Source: an uncultured Aquimarina sp.
Lineage (GTDB): Bacteria; Bacteroidota; Bacteroidia; Flavobacteriales; Flavobacteriaceae
Direction: 5' to 3'
Length of the DNA stretch: 64,000 nucleotides
Assembly: GCA_947498775.1 (NCBI GenBank)
Contig: CANMLL010000006.1
Span: 124,001 to 188,000, forward strand
Positions 16,737 to 25,038 of this stretch are shown one piece after another; position 1 is the stretch's first letter, and each line of letters starts with the position of its first letter. Both the position numbers and the translations under genes were made by a program. The notes below the pieces were generated by a model. It did not search any database. It was not told the DNA's origin and saw only the letters and a program-made list of their open reading frames with translations.

Positions 16737-17543
16737 ATGCAACATCGCATTGTTTTCTCAGATATAGACGGAACATTATTGAATCCAGAAAGAGAACTTT
16801 CGGCACTTACTATTTCGGAAATAAAACGTATAAAAGATGTAATTCCGGTAGTACTAATTTCTTCGAGAATGCCAAGTGCTATGATGCATTTACAAGAAGA
16901 GTTACAAATCAAGAACCAACCATTGATATGTTATAATGGAGGATTGATCCTTGTGGATCAAAAACCTATTCGCTCTACTTTTATTCCTATAGAAATTCTT
17001 GAAGCACTAAACAATTTCAATAAAGACCAAAAAATACATCTAAGTTTATATTGTAATGATGATTGGTTTGTACCAGAAATGGATTTTTGGGCTAATAGAG
17101 AAGCTCAAAACACTAAAGTAAATCCAGTAGTAAAATCAACTACCAAAGTTATTCAAGATTGGAAAACCGAAAATAAGGGTGCTCATAAAATTATGTGTAT
17201 GGGAGAAGAAACCTTTATTGATGAAGCTTTTCGCTTTTTACAGCATAGTTTTGCAAACGAATTGCATTTATATCGTTCTAAACCAACTTATATTGAGATT
17301 GCTCATAAAAGTATTTCAAAGCTAACTGCTATAGAAATTTTATTAAATACCCATTTCGATATTCCTATCAAAGAAGCAGTAGCTTTTGGTGATAATTACA
17401 ATGACATTGAAATGCTTAAGGCTGTAGGTACGGGAGTAGCTGTAGCCAATGCCAAACCAGAAATCAAAGAAGTAGCTAATGTAATTACATTACCGGGAAA
17501 AGAAGACGGGGTTGCTACCTATATTAAAAACAATATGAAATAA
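16737..17543 (+). CDS. Cof-type HAD-IIB family phosphatase
   Basis: 268 residues. HAD motif I DIDGTLL with the nucleophile Asp10 and general acid Asp12, motif II near VVLISSRMP, the C2-type cap domain in the middle, a lysine motif in the KSISKLTAI region, and motif IV GDNYNDIEML. Cof-type enzymes hydrolyse small phosphometabolites such as sugar phosphates or cofactor precursors in the cytoplasm; the exact substrate is unknown. The M61 peptidase gene begins 2 bases after its stop, so the two are cotranscribed. Confidence 0.92.
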   Translation: MQHRIVFSDIDGTLLNPERELSALTISEIKRIKDVIPVVLISSRMPSAMMHLQEELQIKNQPLICYNGGLILVDQKPIRSTFIPIEILEALNNFNKDQKIHLSLYCNDDWFVPEMDFWANREAQNTKVNPVVKSTTKVIQDWKTENKGAHKIMCMGEETFIDEAFRFLQHSFANELHLYRSKPTYIEIAHKSISKLTAIEILLNTHFDIPIKEAVAFGDNYNDIEMLKAVGTGVAVANAKPEIKEVANVITLPGKEDGVATYIKNNMK

Positions 17544-17545
17544 TA

Positions 17546-19441
17546 GTGTTAAAAATTATAAAAACGATAACAAGTCTTATATGTGCTATATCAATATGTA
17601 ATGTTGTAGCCAGTTGTAAATCCATAGAAACAACTTTGGATTTAGAAATTTCTTCAATCATTGCATCAATAGACTTGGTTAATGTTGTCGACGATAAAGT
17701 AAAAGTAGAAATACAGGTCAATACTATAGATTCTGATACTATTAGTTACTACATCCCAAAAATTGTCCCTGGTACTTACCAAAATAATAATTATGGAAAA
17801 TATATTGAAGATTTTAAAGCTTTTGATAAAGATGGAAATTCTTTGTATACCCAAAAATATGGGAATAATCGTTGGAAAATAAACAATGTTAGGGCATTAC
17901 ATAAAATAACATATTGGGTAAACGATACCTTTGATTCTGAAAGCACTCATGACATCTTTTCTCCTACGGGTACAAATATTCTTAAGGACAAGAATTTTGT
18001 TCTAAATCTATATGCCTTTGTAGGGTATTTTAACAAACTAAAGGAAACTCAATATAAGCTGTTTATCAAACATCCTAAATCATTAGAAGCCTCTACTTCT
18101 ATTGAAAAAATAATACCAGAGAAGCCTTTGATCAATCCTAATTATGATATAGATCGTTTTGTTTTTCAGAGGTATGCAGATGTAGCCGATTCTCCTATCA
18201 TGTATTCTGTTCCTGACCATGTTACTTTTACAATTAATGGTATTGAAGTACTTTTAAGTGTATACTCACCAGGAAAAATTCATACTGCAGCTCGCATTAT
18301 GCCCCAAATGGAACGCATGATTAGAGCACAGCGCAATTTCCTTGGAGAAATTAATGCTACAAAAAAATACAGTGTTTTATTATATCTTTCGTCTACAAAA
18401 AAGGATGATGCAAAAGGTTTTGGCGCCCTAGAGCATAATACCTCTACCGTTGTCGTGCTGCCAGAATCAATCTCAAGGAAAAAGTTGAATGAATCCCTAA
18501 CTGATGTTGTCTCGCATGAATTCTTTCACATAGTAACCCCATTAAATATTCATTCTGAAGAAATTCATGATTTTGATTATAACAACCCAAAAATGTCCGA
18601 GCACATTTGGTTATATGAAGGTACTACAGAATATTTCTCTTTGTTGTTTCAAATTACTCAAGGATTAATTGTCAAAGAAGAATTTTTGGACCGACTCTTA
18701 GAGAAAATTGAAATATCAGGGCAATTTGATAATGCTATGTCTTTTACAACAATGAGTAAAAACATACTTATCGAACCTTATCGCAAGAACTACAGAAATG
18801 TATATGAAAAAGGCGCTTTAATTTCTATGTGTCTAGATATTATTATGCGAGAAAAAAGTGATGGAGTCTATGGCGTGCTGGATCTTATCAAGAACTTATC
18901 CAATAGATTTGGGGCAGATAAACCATTTAAAGACAAAGAATTAATCAACCTCATAAAAGAAATATCTTACCCCGAAATTAGCGATTTTCTGAAAGATCAT
19001 GTAGTAAACAATAAACCTATTGATTATAGTTTTTTTCTTAAAAAAGTGGGGGTAATATATGGAACTACAAACGTGCCTTCTTCTTATTTTATTCATGAAC
19101 AACAGCCTTTTGTAAAGGGGTCAGAAACCTCAAAAGAAGTTGTTTTTGAATCAAATATCCCTTTCAATAGTTTCTTGAAAAACCTGGGGATACAAGGAGG
19201 AGATACCTTATTAAGTATAAATGATAAGACCTACACGCTTAAAAATATTTATGACCTATTTGGGGATTCAAACAAATGGAAAACAGGAGATGAAATTATC
19301 TTCCGTATTAAACGTGATAATCAAGAAGTAACTCTCAAATCTTTGGTTATCGAACCCATAGTAAAAAAAACAATCTTAACACAAGATTCAAAAGCTTCAG
19401 AACAACAAATTAAATTGTTTAAAAAATGGATAAATGAATAA
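17546..19441 (+). CDS. M61-family (glycyl aminopeptidase-like) metallopeptidase lipoprotein with PDZ domain
   Basis: 631 residues. The start is GTG at 17546: it is the only initiation codon before the lipobox VVASC and is 2 bases behind the HAD stop. N-terminal beta domain (~30-190), then the gluzincin core with HEFFH (His324, Glu325, His328) and the downstream zinc-ligand Glu in WLYEGTTEYFS, then a PDZ domain near the C-terminus (~545-620, GIQGGDTLLSINDK). M61 enzymes are aminopeptidases with a preference for Gly/Ala. The lipid anchor places it in the cell envelope. Confidence 0.9.
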   Translation: MLKIIKTITSLICAISICNVVASCKSIETTLDLEISSIIASIDLVNVVDDKVKVEIQVNTIDSDTISYYIPKIVPGTYQNNNYGKYIEDFKAFDKDGNSLYTQKYGNNRWKINNVRALHKITYWVNDTFDSESTHDIFSPTGTNILKDKNFVLNLYAFVGYFNKLKETQYKLFIKHPKSLEASTSIEKIIPEKPLINPNYDIDRFVFQRYADVADSPIMYSVPDHVTFTINGIEVLLSVYSPGKIHTAARIMPQMERMIRAQRNFLGEINATKKYSVLLYLSSTKKDDAKGFGALEHNTSTVVVLPESISRKKLNESLTDVVSHEFFHIVTPLNIHSEEIHDFDYNNPKMSEHIWLYEGTTEYFSLLFQITQGLIVKEEFLDRLLEKIEISGQFDNAMSFTTMSKNILIEPYRKNYRNVYEKGALISMCLDIIMREKSDGVYGVLDLIKNLSNRFGADKPFKDKELINLIKEISYPEISDFLKDHVVNNKPIDYSFFLKKVGVIYGTTNVPSSYFIHEQQPFVKGSETSKEVVFESNIPFNSFLKNLGIQGGDTLLSINDKTYTLKNIYDLFGDSNKWKTGDEIIFRIKRDNQEVTLKSLVIEPIVKKTILTQDSKASEQQIKLFKKWINE

Positions 19442-19613
19442 AAAAATTCTTGACACCAACTATCTTCAATAGCCCCCGAGAAATTATTTATAGAACTCAA
19501 CTTCATTAATGCATAAAGGTCAAATTTTTTGGTCGAAAATCCCTACTTAAGATGAGTTCTTTTAAAATGATGTATTTTGCACTGCTTATTTTAAAAATTA
19601 AACACTCGAATTA

Positions 19614-20918
19614 ATGGAAAATGCTCCTTTTTTTACAAATGACACCGTCGTTTTTGGAATTTTAATGCTTTGTCTGGGGTTAGTCTTTTATACCGCTTCA
19701 ATCAATAAAGGTTTTTGGAAATCGTTTTATAAATTTGTCCCTGCAATATTATTATGTTATCTATTACCTGCAATATTTAATTCTTTGGGAATCATTTCTC
19801 CAGAATGGAAAGAATTGGGTGCCAATGGTGAGTTGGTCGAAAAATCTTCTAGTGTATATTATATCGCAAGCAGATATCTTTTACCTGCTTCATTGGTATT
19901 AATGACTCTTAGCATTGATCTAAAAGGCATCTTTAATTTAGGCCCGAAAGCCCTAATTATGTTTCTTACCGGAACCCTAGGAATTGTTTTTGGTGGACCA
20001 ATAGCCATATTGCTTATTTCCATTTTTTCTCCCGAAACTGTTGGAGGCGCCGGATTTGATGCGGTATGGAGAGGGTTATCCACACTGGCAGGCAGTTGGA
20101 TCGGTGGAGGTGCTAATCAGGCAGCTATGCTAGAAATTTATCAATACAATCCTGACAAATACGGTGGAATGGTGCTCGTAGACATCGTAGTAGCCAACAT
20201 CTGGATGGCAATACTGCTTATTGGTATTGGAAAAAGTAAAAAGATTGATTCCTGGTTAAAATCAGATACCAGCGCTATAGAATCCCTAAAGCAAAAAGTA
20301 TCAAGCTATGCAGATAGTATTACCCGTAATCCAACACTAACCGATTATATTATTATGCTTTCTATAGCTTTTGTAGCTGTGGGTATTGCACATTGGGGTG
20401 CAGGAGGTGTTTCTAATTTATTGTCTAATAATTTTGAAGTGTTTAATGATAAGAGTTCTGCATTGTCCTCATTTACTTCAAAATTCTTTTGGATGGTTAC
20501 TATCGCTACAGTTATTGGTATCATATTATCTTACACAAAAGTCAAAAAGTACGAAGGTGTAGGAGCCAGCAAAATCGGAAGTATTTTCATATACATATTA
20601 GTAGCAACTATCGGAATGAAAATGGATTTGGGTATGATCTTCGAAAATCCCGGTTTAATTGCTATAGGTCTTGTTTGGATGACCATTCATGCGGTACTAC
20701 TGATCGGAGTTGCCAAAATTATAAAAGCACCTTACTTTTTCCTTGCAGTAGGTAGTCAGGCCAATGTTGGCGGGGCTGCATCTGCCCCTGTGGTAGCCGC
20801 TGCTTTTCATCCATCTTTGGCAACCGTAGGTGTATTGCTTGCTGTTTTTGGATATGTTGTTGGAACATACGGAGCCATTTTATGTACCGTTTTAATGCAA
20901 ATCGCCTCTGGAAGTTAG
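19614..20918 (+). CDS. DUF819 family integral membrane protein
   Basis: 434 residues, about 11-12 predicted membrane helices, with the family pattern of glycine-rich hairpins (SWIGGGANQAAM around residue 165 and GSQANVGGAASAPVVAAAF near 385). DUF819 is related to the YjcL group and is presumed to be a transporter; no substrate is established. The two-fold arrangement of the glycine-rich segments suggests an inverted-repeat transporter fold (inference). It stands as a single gene, followed after 58 bases by the DUF4369 lipoprotein gene. Confidence 0.88.
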   Translation: MENAPFFTNDTVVFGILMLCLGLVFYTASINKGFWKSFYKFVPAILLCYLLPAIFNSLGIISPEWKELGANGELVEKSSSVYYIASRYLLPASLVLMTLSIDLKGIFNLGPKALIMFLTGTLGIVFGGPIAILLISIFSPETVGGAGFDAVWRGLSTLAGSWIGGGANQAAMLEIYQYNPDKYGGMVLVDIVVANIWMAILLIGIGKSKKIDSWLKSDTSAIESLKQKVSSYADSITRNPTLTDYIIMLSIAFVAVGIAHWGAGGVSNLLSNNFEVFNDKSSALSSFTSKFFWMVTIATVIGIILSYTKVKKYEGVGASKIGSIFIYILVATIGMKMDLGMIFENPGLIAIGLVWMTIHAVLLIGVAKIIKAPYFFLAVGSQANVGGAASAPVVAAAFHPSLATVGVLLAVFGYVVGTYGAILCTVLMQIASGS

Positions 20919-20976
20919 CATTTCATTCTAATTTATAGCATATTTGTATCCCGTTTTTAAAAATCAAAAACTATAA

Positions 20977-21732
20977 ATGAGAAATTTTTCAATCTTACTA
21001 TTAGTAATTATACTCTTGGCGAATTGTTCTTCTCCAAAAAAAGAAGGAAATGTTACCATTACAGGTAATATTAAGGGCCTGAAAAAAGGGACTTTATATT
21101 TACAAAGGGTAAAAGACACCTTGCTTGTTAATATTGACTCGGTAGTTATTGATGGGGATTCTGAGTTTTTGATGAAATCTAATGTAACAGAACCTGAAAT
21201 ACATTTTTTATATCTCGATAAAAAAGACGGTGCTCAATATAATGATCGCATCGATTTCTTTGCAGAACCTGGAGACATTACAATCAACACTACTTTGAAT
21301 GATTTTGAAAAAGATATTCGAATCTCGGGTGGGGAAAACGAAATGAAGTTTCAGGAATACAAAAAGATGCTGCGACGATTTAATGAAAGAAACCTAAGAC
21401 TTATTAAAGAGGACTTTGAGGCGAGTAAGCAAAAAGATGATGAAAAGCTAATGGAAAATGACAAGGCCTATAAAAATCTAGTAAAACAAAAGTATCTTTA
21501 TACTATTAATTTTGCGATTTATAATAAAAAATTAGAGTTAGCACCCTATATTACACTTAGCGAGGTGTATGATGCCAACATCAAGTACTTAGACACTGTA
21601 GCAAAATCTTTAAGTCCAAAAGTAAAAAAATCACGCTACGGCAAGCAACTTATTCAATATATAAAAGAGCGCAAGGATAAAGAGACTGCCGCCATTAAAA
21701 AGAACGATTCGATAAGTAATGAAAATAAATAG
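20977..21732 (+). CDS. DUF4369-domain lipoprotein
   Basis: 251 residues with lipobox LANC-SS. The N-terminal ~100 residues (GNIKGLKKGTLYLQRV, then DSVVIDGDSEFLMKS) are a DUF4369 beta domain, which in Bacteroidetes usually precedes a thioredoxin-like (TlpA/ResA) domain. Here the C-terminal half is instead a charged, lysine-rich helical region with no CxxC, so it is a redox-less member or stand-alone DUF4369 protein. Cell-envelope location. Function unknown. It borders the decayed patch that starts just to the right. Confidence 0.82.
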   Translation: MRNFSILLLVIILLANCSSPKKEGNVTITGNIKGLKKGTLYLQRVKDTLLVNIDSVVIDGDSEFLMKSNVTEPEIHFLYLDKKDGAQYNDRIDFFAEPGDITINTTLNDFEKDIRISGGENEMKFQEYKKMLRRFNERNLRLIKEDFEASKQKDDEKLMENDKAYKNLVKQKYLYTINFAIYNKKLELAPYITLSEVYDANIKYLDTVAKSLSPKVKKSRYGKQLIQYIKERKDKETAAIKKNDSISNENK

Positions 21733-21761
21733 TTAGTAGCACAAACGATCTTTTAAATATT

Positions 21762-22047
21762 TTAGTCTCCTAGTTGAGTAAATTTGAATTTTTCATTCAC
21801 AGCGGGTTCATGCTCTTGTTTCATAATAGTTTCTATTTTTCTTACTATTTCAGGATGTTGGCTCGAAACATCAAATTTTTCTTCAATATCGATTTCTAAA
21901 TCATATAATTCGATGGACACCTAATTCTCCATATCCAAGATCATCAGCGAGGAAGTAAATTATATTGGGAGCCTGTTCTTCTTTTTTGGTTGTACTACAA
22001 CCAAAAGTTAAAATAACAAACAGACTTACAATTATTATTCTTTTCAT
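21762..22047 (-). pseudogene. Sulfatase remnant: N-terminus joined to C-terminus across an internal deletion
   Basis: From ATG 22047 the minus strand encodes a lipoprotein signal (LTFGC-STT) and the sulfatase opening PNIIYFLADDLGYGELG. After VHRII it hits a stop, while the +1 frame immediately continues with ELYDLEIDIEEKFDVSSQHP and on to KFTQLGD-stop at 21762, the typical sulfatase C-terminus. A normal enzyme is 450-550 residues; here about 90 remain, so more than 1 kb, including the formylglycine Cys/Ser motif, has been deleted and the junction is out of frame. Non-functional. Confidence 0.85.
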
Positions 22048-22193
22048 GATTGACATTATCATTATAACCAACAGTTTGTGTATGGTTATTTGCCGACGTT
22101 TTTCGCAGGAAATGAACCGTTAAGAATTAAAGATAGCTAATTATGTTGATTTTCTGTTTAGGAAATCCAATTGCAATTAATTATGCACCGCCG
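22048..22193 (-). repeat. Intergenic repeat copy 2 (between sterol desaturase and sulfatase relics)
   Basis: On the minus strand it contains, in order, GTGCATAATTAATTGC, GATTTCCTAAACA, GCTATCTTTAATT and GGCAAATAACCATACACAAAC. The same blocks in the same order occur in the 22758-22918 gap. It fills the whole space from one stop codon to the next start. Confidence 0.65.
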
Positions 22194-22520
22194 TTAGGTC
22201 TCATTTTTATGTTTCTTTCCAACTTGAATTTTATCATATTCTGATTCATATTCTTTGAATTCTGTTCCCAATAATTTGTCCCAAAATCGAAAATGCACAC
22301 CATAGTTTCCATTAAATTTACTATGGTGCATATTATGGTGGGTGCTTGATGTCATAAAACGTAGCCAACTTTTGTTCCACCAAGCCCGAATATAACTCAT
22401 ATCCAAGATGAGATTTTACATTATCTAATAGTCCCCAGATTTGAACAAGTAATAATAAAGGTGTGTAAGTAGGAAAAATAAATGAGATGGGAAACCCCTT
22501 TTTTGTCGAAGTTCCGTAAA
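22194..22520 (-). pseudogene. Sterol desaturase/fatty acid hydroxylase remnant, frameshifted
   Basis: The 3' part encodes THHNMHHSKFNGNYGVHFRFW and LLGTEFKEY, the last di-iron histidine box and tail of the sterol desaturase family. The upstream part, PLLLLVQIWGLLDN and SHLGYELYS, is in another frame; one extra G in the GGG at 22386-22388 explains the shift. Before about 22520 the family sequence is lost and a stop (TGA) closes the frame, so the first two histidine boxes and the N-terminal membrane helices are missing. Non-functional; about a third of the gene is left. Confidence 0.82.
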
Positions 22521-22757
22521 CGTATTCTCACGAGTATTTTTTTGAATAGAAACTGTTTGAAAGATATCGTCAATTTTTAAAAAACTTAAAATCGCCTTTA
22601 CTTTCTCTAAGTAACTACTGTCAGGGTTAATATCTAAATCAGAAGTGTCCGATAAAATATCTTAAACTGCTTTATCTATAACGGTTATAGTTTCAGAGGG
22701 ATTCTGATAGGTATATTTGTCGAGATTATATTCATATGTTTTTTGAACAACTTTCAT
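22505..22757 (-). pseudogene. Interrupted ORF of unknown family fused to the desaturase relic
   Basis: From ATG 22757 a frame encodes MKVVQKTYEYNLDKYTYQN and further, hits TAA at 22662-22664, then stays open for over 70 codons (DILSDTSDLDINPDSSYLEK, ... FTELRQK) until it runs into desaturase sequence. I do not recognise it. A single nonsense change in an otherwise continuous frame suggests a recently decayed gene whose 3' end was replaced by the desaturase fragment. It could also be a short real gene of 31 codons, which I think less likely. Confidence 0.5.
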
Positions 22758-22918
22758 TTAGTAGTGCTTTAATGAAGTACAATGGTTGGTATATGGTTAG
22801 TTGCTGTAAGTACTAAGATACCAAAAAAAGACTGTGTTTAGGAAATTCTGACGAATTTCCTAAACACTCTTTATACATTTTCAAGCAATTAATGATAGCA
22901 CATATTGTTGGCAATAGT
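22758..22918 (-). repeat. Intergenic repeat copy 1 (after the alpha/beta hydrolase gene)
   Basis: Same block order as the copy at 22048-22193 on the minus strand: GTGCTATCATTAATTGC, AATTTCCTAAACA, GGTATCTTA, AGCAACTAACCATATACCAAC. It begins directly after the hydrolase stop and ends near the next ATG. A 14-bp hairpin has formed around the second block. Confidence 0.65.
22834..22867 (-). terminator. Terminator of the alpha/beta hydrolase gene, inside repeat copy 1
   Basis: Perfect 14-bp stem GTGTTTAGGAAATT / AATTTCCTAAACAC with a 6-base loop; on the minus strand AGTC then seven T follow. Confidence 0.7.
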
Positions 22919-23911
22919 CTATTCTTTCAAATTCATTCTCAATACATTGGTCATTTCTTTGGGTTGATCGATCCATGGCATATGTCCTGCATTTTTTATA
23001 CTTGTCATTTTGATTCTTGGTACTTCTTTGGTCCATTTTTTATATAGCCCATTTCCAAAATCCAACCAATCATGATCTCCAATAATAATATTTATGGGAT
23101 ATGTGTGCTTTCTGAATTCTGAAAAGTAATTCCATCCGTTTTCCGGATAAGTCTTAGCAGTTAAACCGTAAACTTTATCTTTATATAAAGCCTTTCCATT
23201 ATTTAATTTAGTCCATTTTGAGATATCGTATAACATTAATTTTCCAAAGTTAATTCTTGATTTTATTGTTCTTTCCCTTGAATTTAGTAGAGAATCGGCT
23301 CTGTTCAGGTTATGTTTTTCAAGCTCCTGACTTATTTCAATTCTACTTTGAAATTTTTTATTTGCTAGGAACTGTTGATGTTGAATCTCTTTGTCCTCCT
23401 TTGGAAATGGCTCTTTCAAGTGAGCTGGGCTGAGCAACACAAGTTTTTTAATATGGTTAGGATATTTTGAGGCATATGCTGAAGCTAAAACTGCTCCCAT
23501 TGAATGTCCGACTATTACCATCTTTTCTAGATTTAGTTCCTTTCTGAGTAGTTCTAAATCATTAATGTGCTTATTAAATGAAATTAGCGAATCGGGAAAT
23601 GGTGATCTCAACGAGCCTCTTTGTTCGTAAAAGATAAATCTAAATTCATTTTGAAGTCCTGTGATGGCCTTTGTTAGTCCACTGTGTTCTGCACCCCAGC
23701 CTCCATGAAGCATGAATACTGGTTCGGCTCCTGTCCCGATTTCTTTTACATAAATTTGTGGATCTTTTTCCCAGTCACCGGTAGATAGAAACCATTGGTC
23801 TATTATTTTTTCGTCTGATTCTTTTTGTGCGTGGCCTTGTTCAAAAGTTGTTATAACGATCATTATAAAAATCGTTATGTTAATTTGTTTCATTCCAGAT
23901 TTGAATTTCAT
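22919..23911 (-). CDS. Secreted alpha/beta hydrolase (proline iminopeptidase-like)
   Basis: 330 residues. The signal peptide is clearest from the second Met (23893, MKQINITIFIM); either start is possible. Catalytic fold: oxyanion strand VFMLHGGWGAEHSG, FIFYEQRGSLRS, nucleophile elbow GHSMGAV, acid region IIGDHDWLDF and the histidine motif AGHMPWIDQP. This is the S33 peptidase/epoxide hydrolase-like group; the substrate cannot be told. It is the only intact gene of the 21.7-24.1 kb patch, in the same orientation as the relics. A 16-bp perfect palindrome lies about 55 bases upstream. Confidence 0.88.
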   Translation of the reverse strand: MKFKSGMKQINITIFIMIVITTFEQGHAQKESDEKIIDQWFLSTGDWEKDPQIYVKEIGTGAEPVFMLHGGWGAEHSGLTKAITGLQNEFRFIFYEQRGSLRSPFPDSLISFNKHINDLELLRKELNLEKMVIVGHSMGAVLASAYASKYPNHIKKLVLLSPAHLKEPFPKEDKEIQHQQFLANKKFQSRIEISQELEKHNLNRADSLLNSRERTIKSRINFGKLMLYDISKWTKLNNGKALYKDKVYGLTAKTYPENGWNYFSEFRKHTYPINIIIGDHDWLDFGNGLYKKWTKEVPRIKMTSIKNAGHMPWIDQPKEMTNVLRMNLKE

Positions 23912-23964
23912 CTTATGAAGTTTTTATTTTAAAGATGATATTCTAAGAAGTTTGTTACAGAGAA

Positions 23965-23980
23965 AATTGTTGCAACAATT
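23965..23980. promoter_or_regulatory. 16-bp perfect palindrome AATTGTTGCAACAATT
   Basis: Lies 54 bases upstream of the hydrolase start at 23911, where an operator would be expected. No regulator gene is adjacent, so the binding protein is unknown. Confidence 0.4.
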
Positions 23981-24144
23981 GAATATATCGACTAAGTAGA
24001 TACATTTTCGTTTGCACGCGTTTATAAGTATTAGTAACGTATATTTAAAATTACTTGAAAACTTATAAGAATTCTATTTTTTAAGGAATAATTCACTTCA
24101 AAATAAAAAAGCCCTAAACTTTGATATTTTGAACTTTTATAAAG

Positions 24145-24218
24145 AGCCGATAGAGGGACTCGAACCCACGACCTGCTGATTACAAATTAGCTGCACTAGC
24201 CAGCTGAGCTATATCGGC
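24145..24218 (-). tRNA. tRNA-Thr (anticodon TGT), divergent copy with two stem mismatches
   Basis: 74 bases; acceptor GCCGATA/TATCGGC, loop TTTGTAA with anticodon TGT. It differs from the copy at 49342-49415 at two positions only: base 24188 makes an A-C mismatch at pair 30-40 of the anticodon stem, and base 24195 makes a U-U mismatch at pair 12-23 of the D stem. Both would weaken folding. A TATATTTG promoter element lies 10 bases upstream, so it may still be transcribed. It is either a decaying extra copy or a specialised one. Confidence 0.85.
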
Positions 24219-24227
24219 AAAGCGGTG

Positions 24228-24235
24228 CAAATATA
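24228..24235 (-). promoter_or_regulatory. Promoter -7 element TATATTTG for the divergent tRNA-Thr
   Basis: TAnnTTTG on the minus strand, ending 10 bases before the tRNA 5' end. Confidence 0.55.
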
Positions 24236-24272
24236 ATTTCTACAACATATTTGCAAATACTTCTTAAAAAAA

Positions 24273-24539
24273 TTATAATGCGTTTACTTTATCAACCAAA
24301 GCCTTTGCCGTCTTTTCTAAATCCACACGAATGGTTTTAAAGTGCTCTGAAGAGTTTTCGACCTTTCGATCGTTTACTCTTATAATAAGCTCATCAAAAG
24401 ATTTGATTGCTTCATCTATGATCGCTTCGCCAGCTTTATTGTCTTTACCTGGGTTATCTAATTCCCATACATATACTTCTTCGATAATATCTCCTAATAC
24501 ATAGTTGATATCCTTTTTAAGGTCTCTCTTGTTTGCCAT
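24273..24539 (-). CDS. Small conserved hypothetical protein
   Basis: 88 residues, highly charged and predicted almost wholly helical, without cysteine, signal or membrane segment. The pattern (INYVLGDIIEEVYVWEL, then a DEAIKSFDELI helix and a C-terminal helix) fits a small helical bundle common in Flavobacteriaceae but with no assigned role. It has its own TAATTTTG promoter element at 24557-24564. The upstream peroxiredoxin gene lies 35 bases away in the same direction, so read-through is possible. Confidence 0.7.
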   Translation of the reverse strand: MANKRDLKKDINYVLGDIIEEVYVWELDNPGKDNKAGEAIIDEAIKSFDELIIRVNDRKVENSSEHFKTIRVDLEKTAKALVDKVNAL

Positions 24540-24556
24540 ATCATATTTATTTTCTG

Positions 24557-24564
24557 CAAAATTA
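24557..24564 (-). promoter_or_regulatory. Promoter -7 element TAATTTTG
   Basis: TAnnTTTG on the minus strand, 18 bases before the ATG of the 88-aa gene; a short leader is implied. Confidence 0.5.
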
Positions 24565-24574
24565 GTGTTTTTGA

Positions 24575-25036
24575 TTAAATCACAGCCAATTCTTTTATTT
24601 TAGCCATAGCTTTACCTAAATGTTTGGATGCATTTAGGCTATTAAATTTTAATTGGATAGTCCCTTTTTTATCTATAACATAGGTTTCTCTTCCGGGTAA
24701 TAAGCCCAACAACTCTGATTTTACGCCAAAAAGTTTTCTTATTTTTCCATTCGAATCTGATAAAAATATAAACGGAAGTCTATACTTATTCTTAAATCGT
24801 GTATGGGATTTTACACTATCAGAACTTATCCCAATAACCTCAACACCTAAGTCTTTAAAATCCGTATAGCTATCTCTAAAGTCGCAGGCTTCTTTGGTGC
24901 AGCCAGGTGTAAAATTCTTGGGATAGAAGTAAATTACAACCGGTTTCTTACCTATTATAGTAGTACTATCAAAGTCATTTCCTTGATCGTCTTTTACTAT
25001 AAATTGGGGTACTTTTTCTCCTATTTCTAATCCCAT
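24575..25036 (-). CDS. bcp: Thiol peroxidase of the BCP/PrxQ family
   Basis: 153 residues, thioredoxin-fold peroxiredoxin that reduces peroxides with a thiol partner. The peroxidatic Cys46 in FTPGCTKEAC and Cys51 five residues on give the PrxQ atypical 2-Cys arrangement (intramolecular disulfide). The downstream Arg in GRETYVIDKKG is conserved. Cytoplasmic. Its start is 2 bases from the QueD stop, and QueD overlaps Idi, so idi-queD-bcp form one operon under the promoter at 25987-25994. Confidence 0.93.
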   Translation of the reverse strand: MGLEIGEKVPQFIVKDDQGNDFDSTTIIGKKPVVIYFYPKNFTPGCTKEACDFRDSYTDFKDLGVEVIGISSDSVKSHTRFKNKYRLPFIFLSDSNGKIRKLFGVKSELLGLLPGRETYVIDKKGTIQLKFNSLNASKHLGKAMAKIKELAVI

Positions 25037-25038
25037 GG

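Noticed and set aside
22194..22406. A 70-residue gene starting MDMSYIRAWW
   Set aside because: Its first residues are an out-of-frame reading of the desaturase upstream segment; it is the 3' part of a frameshifted pseudogene.
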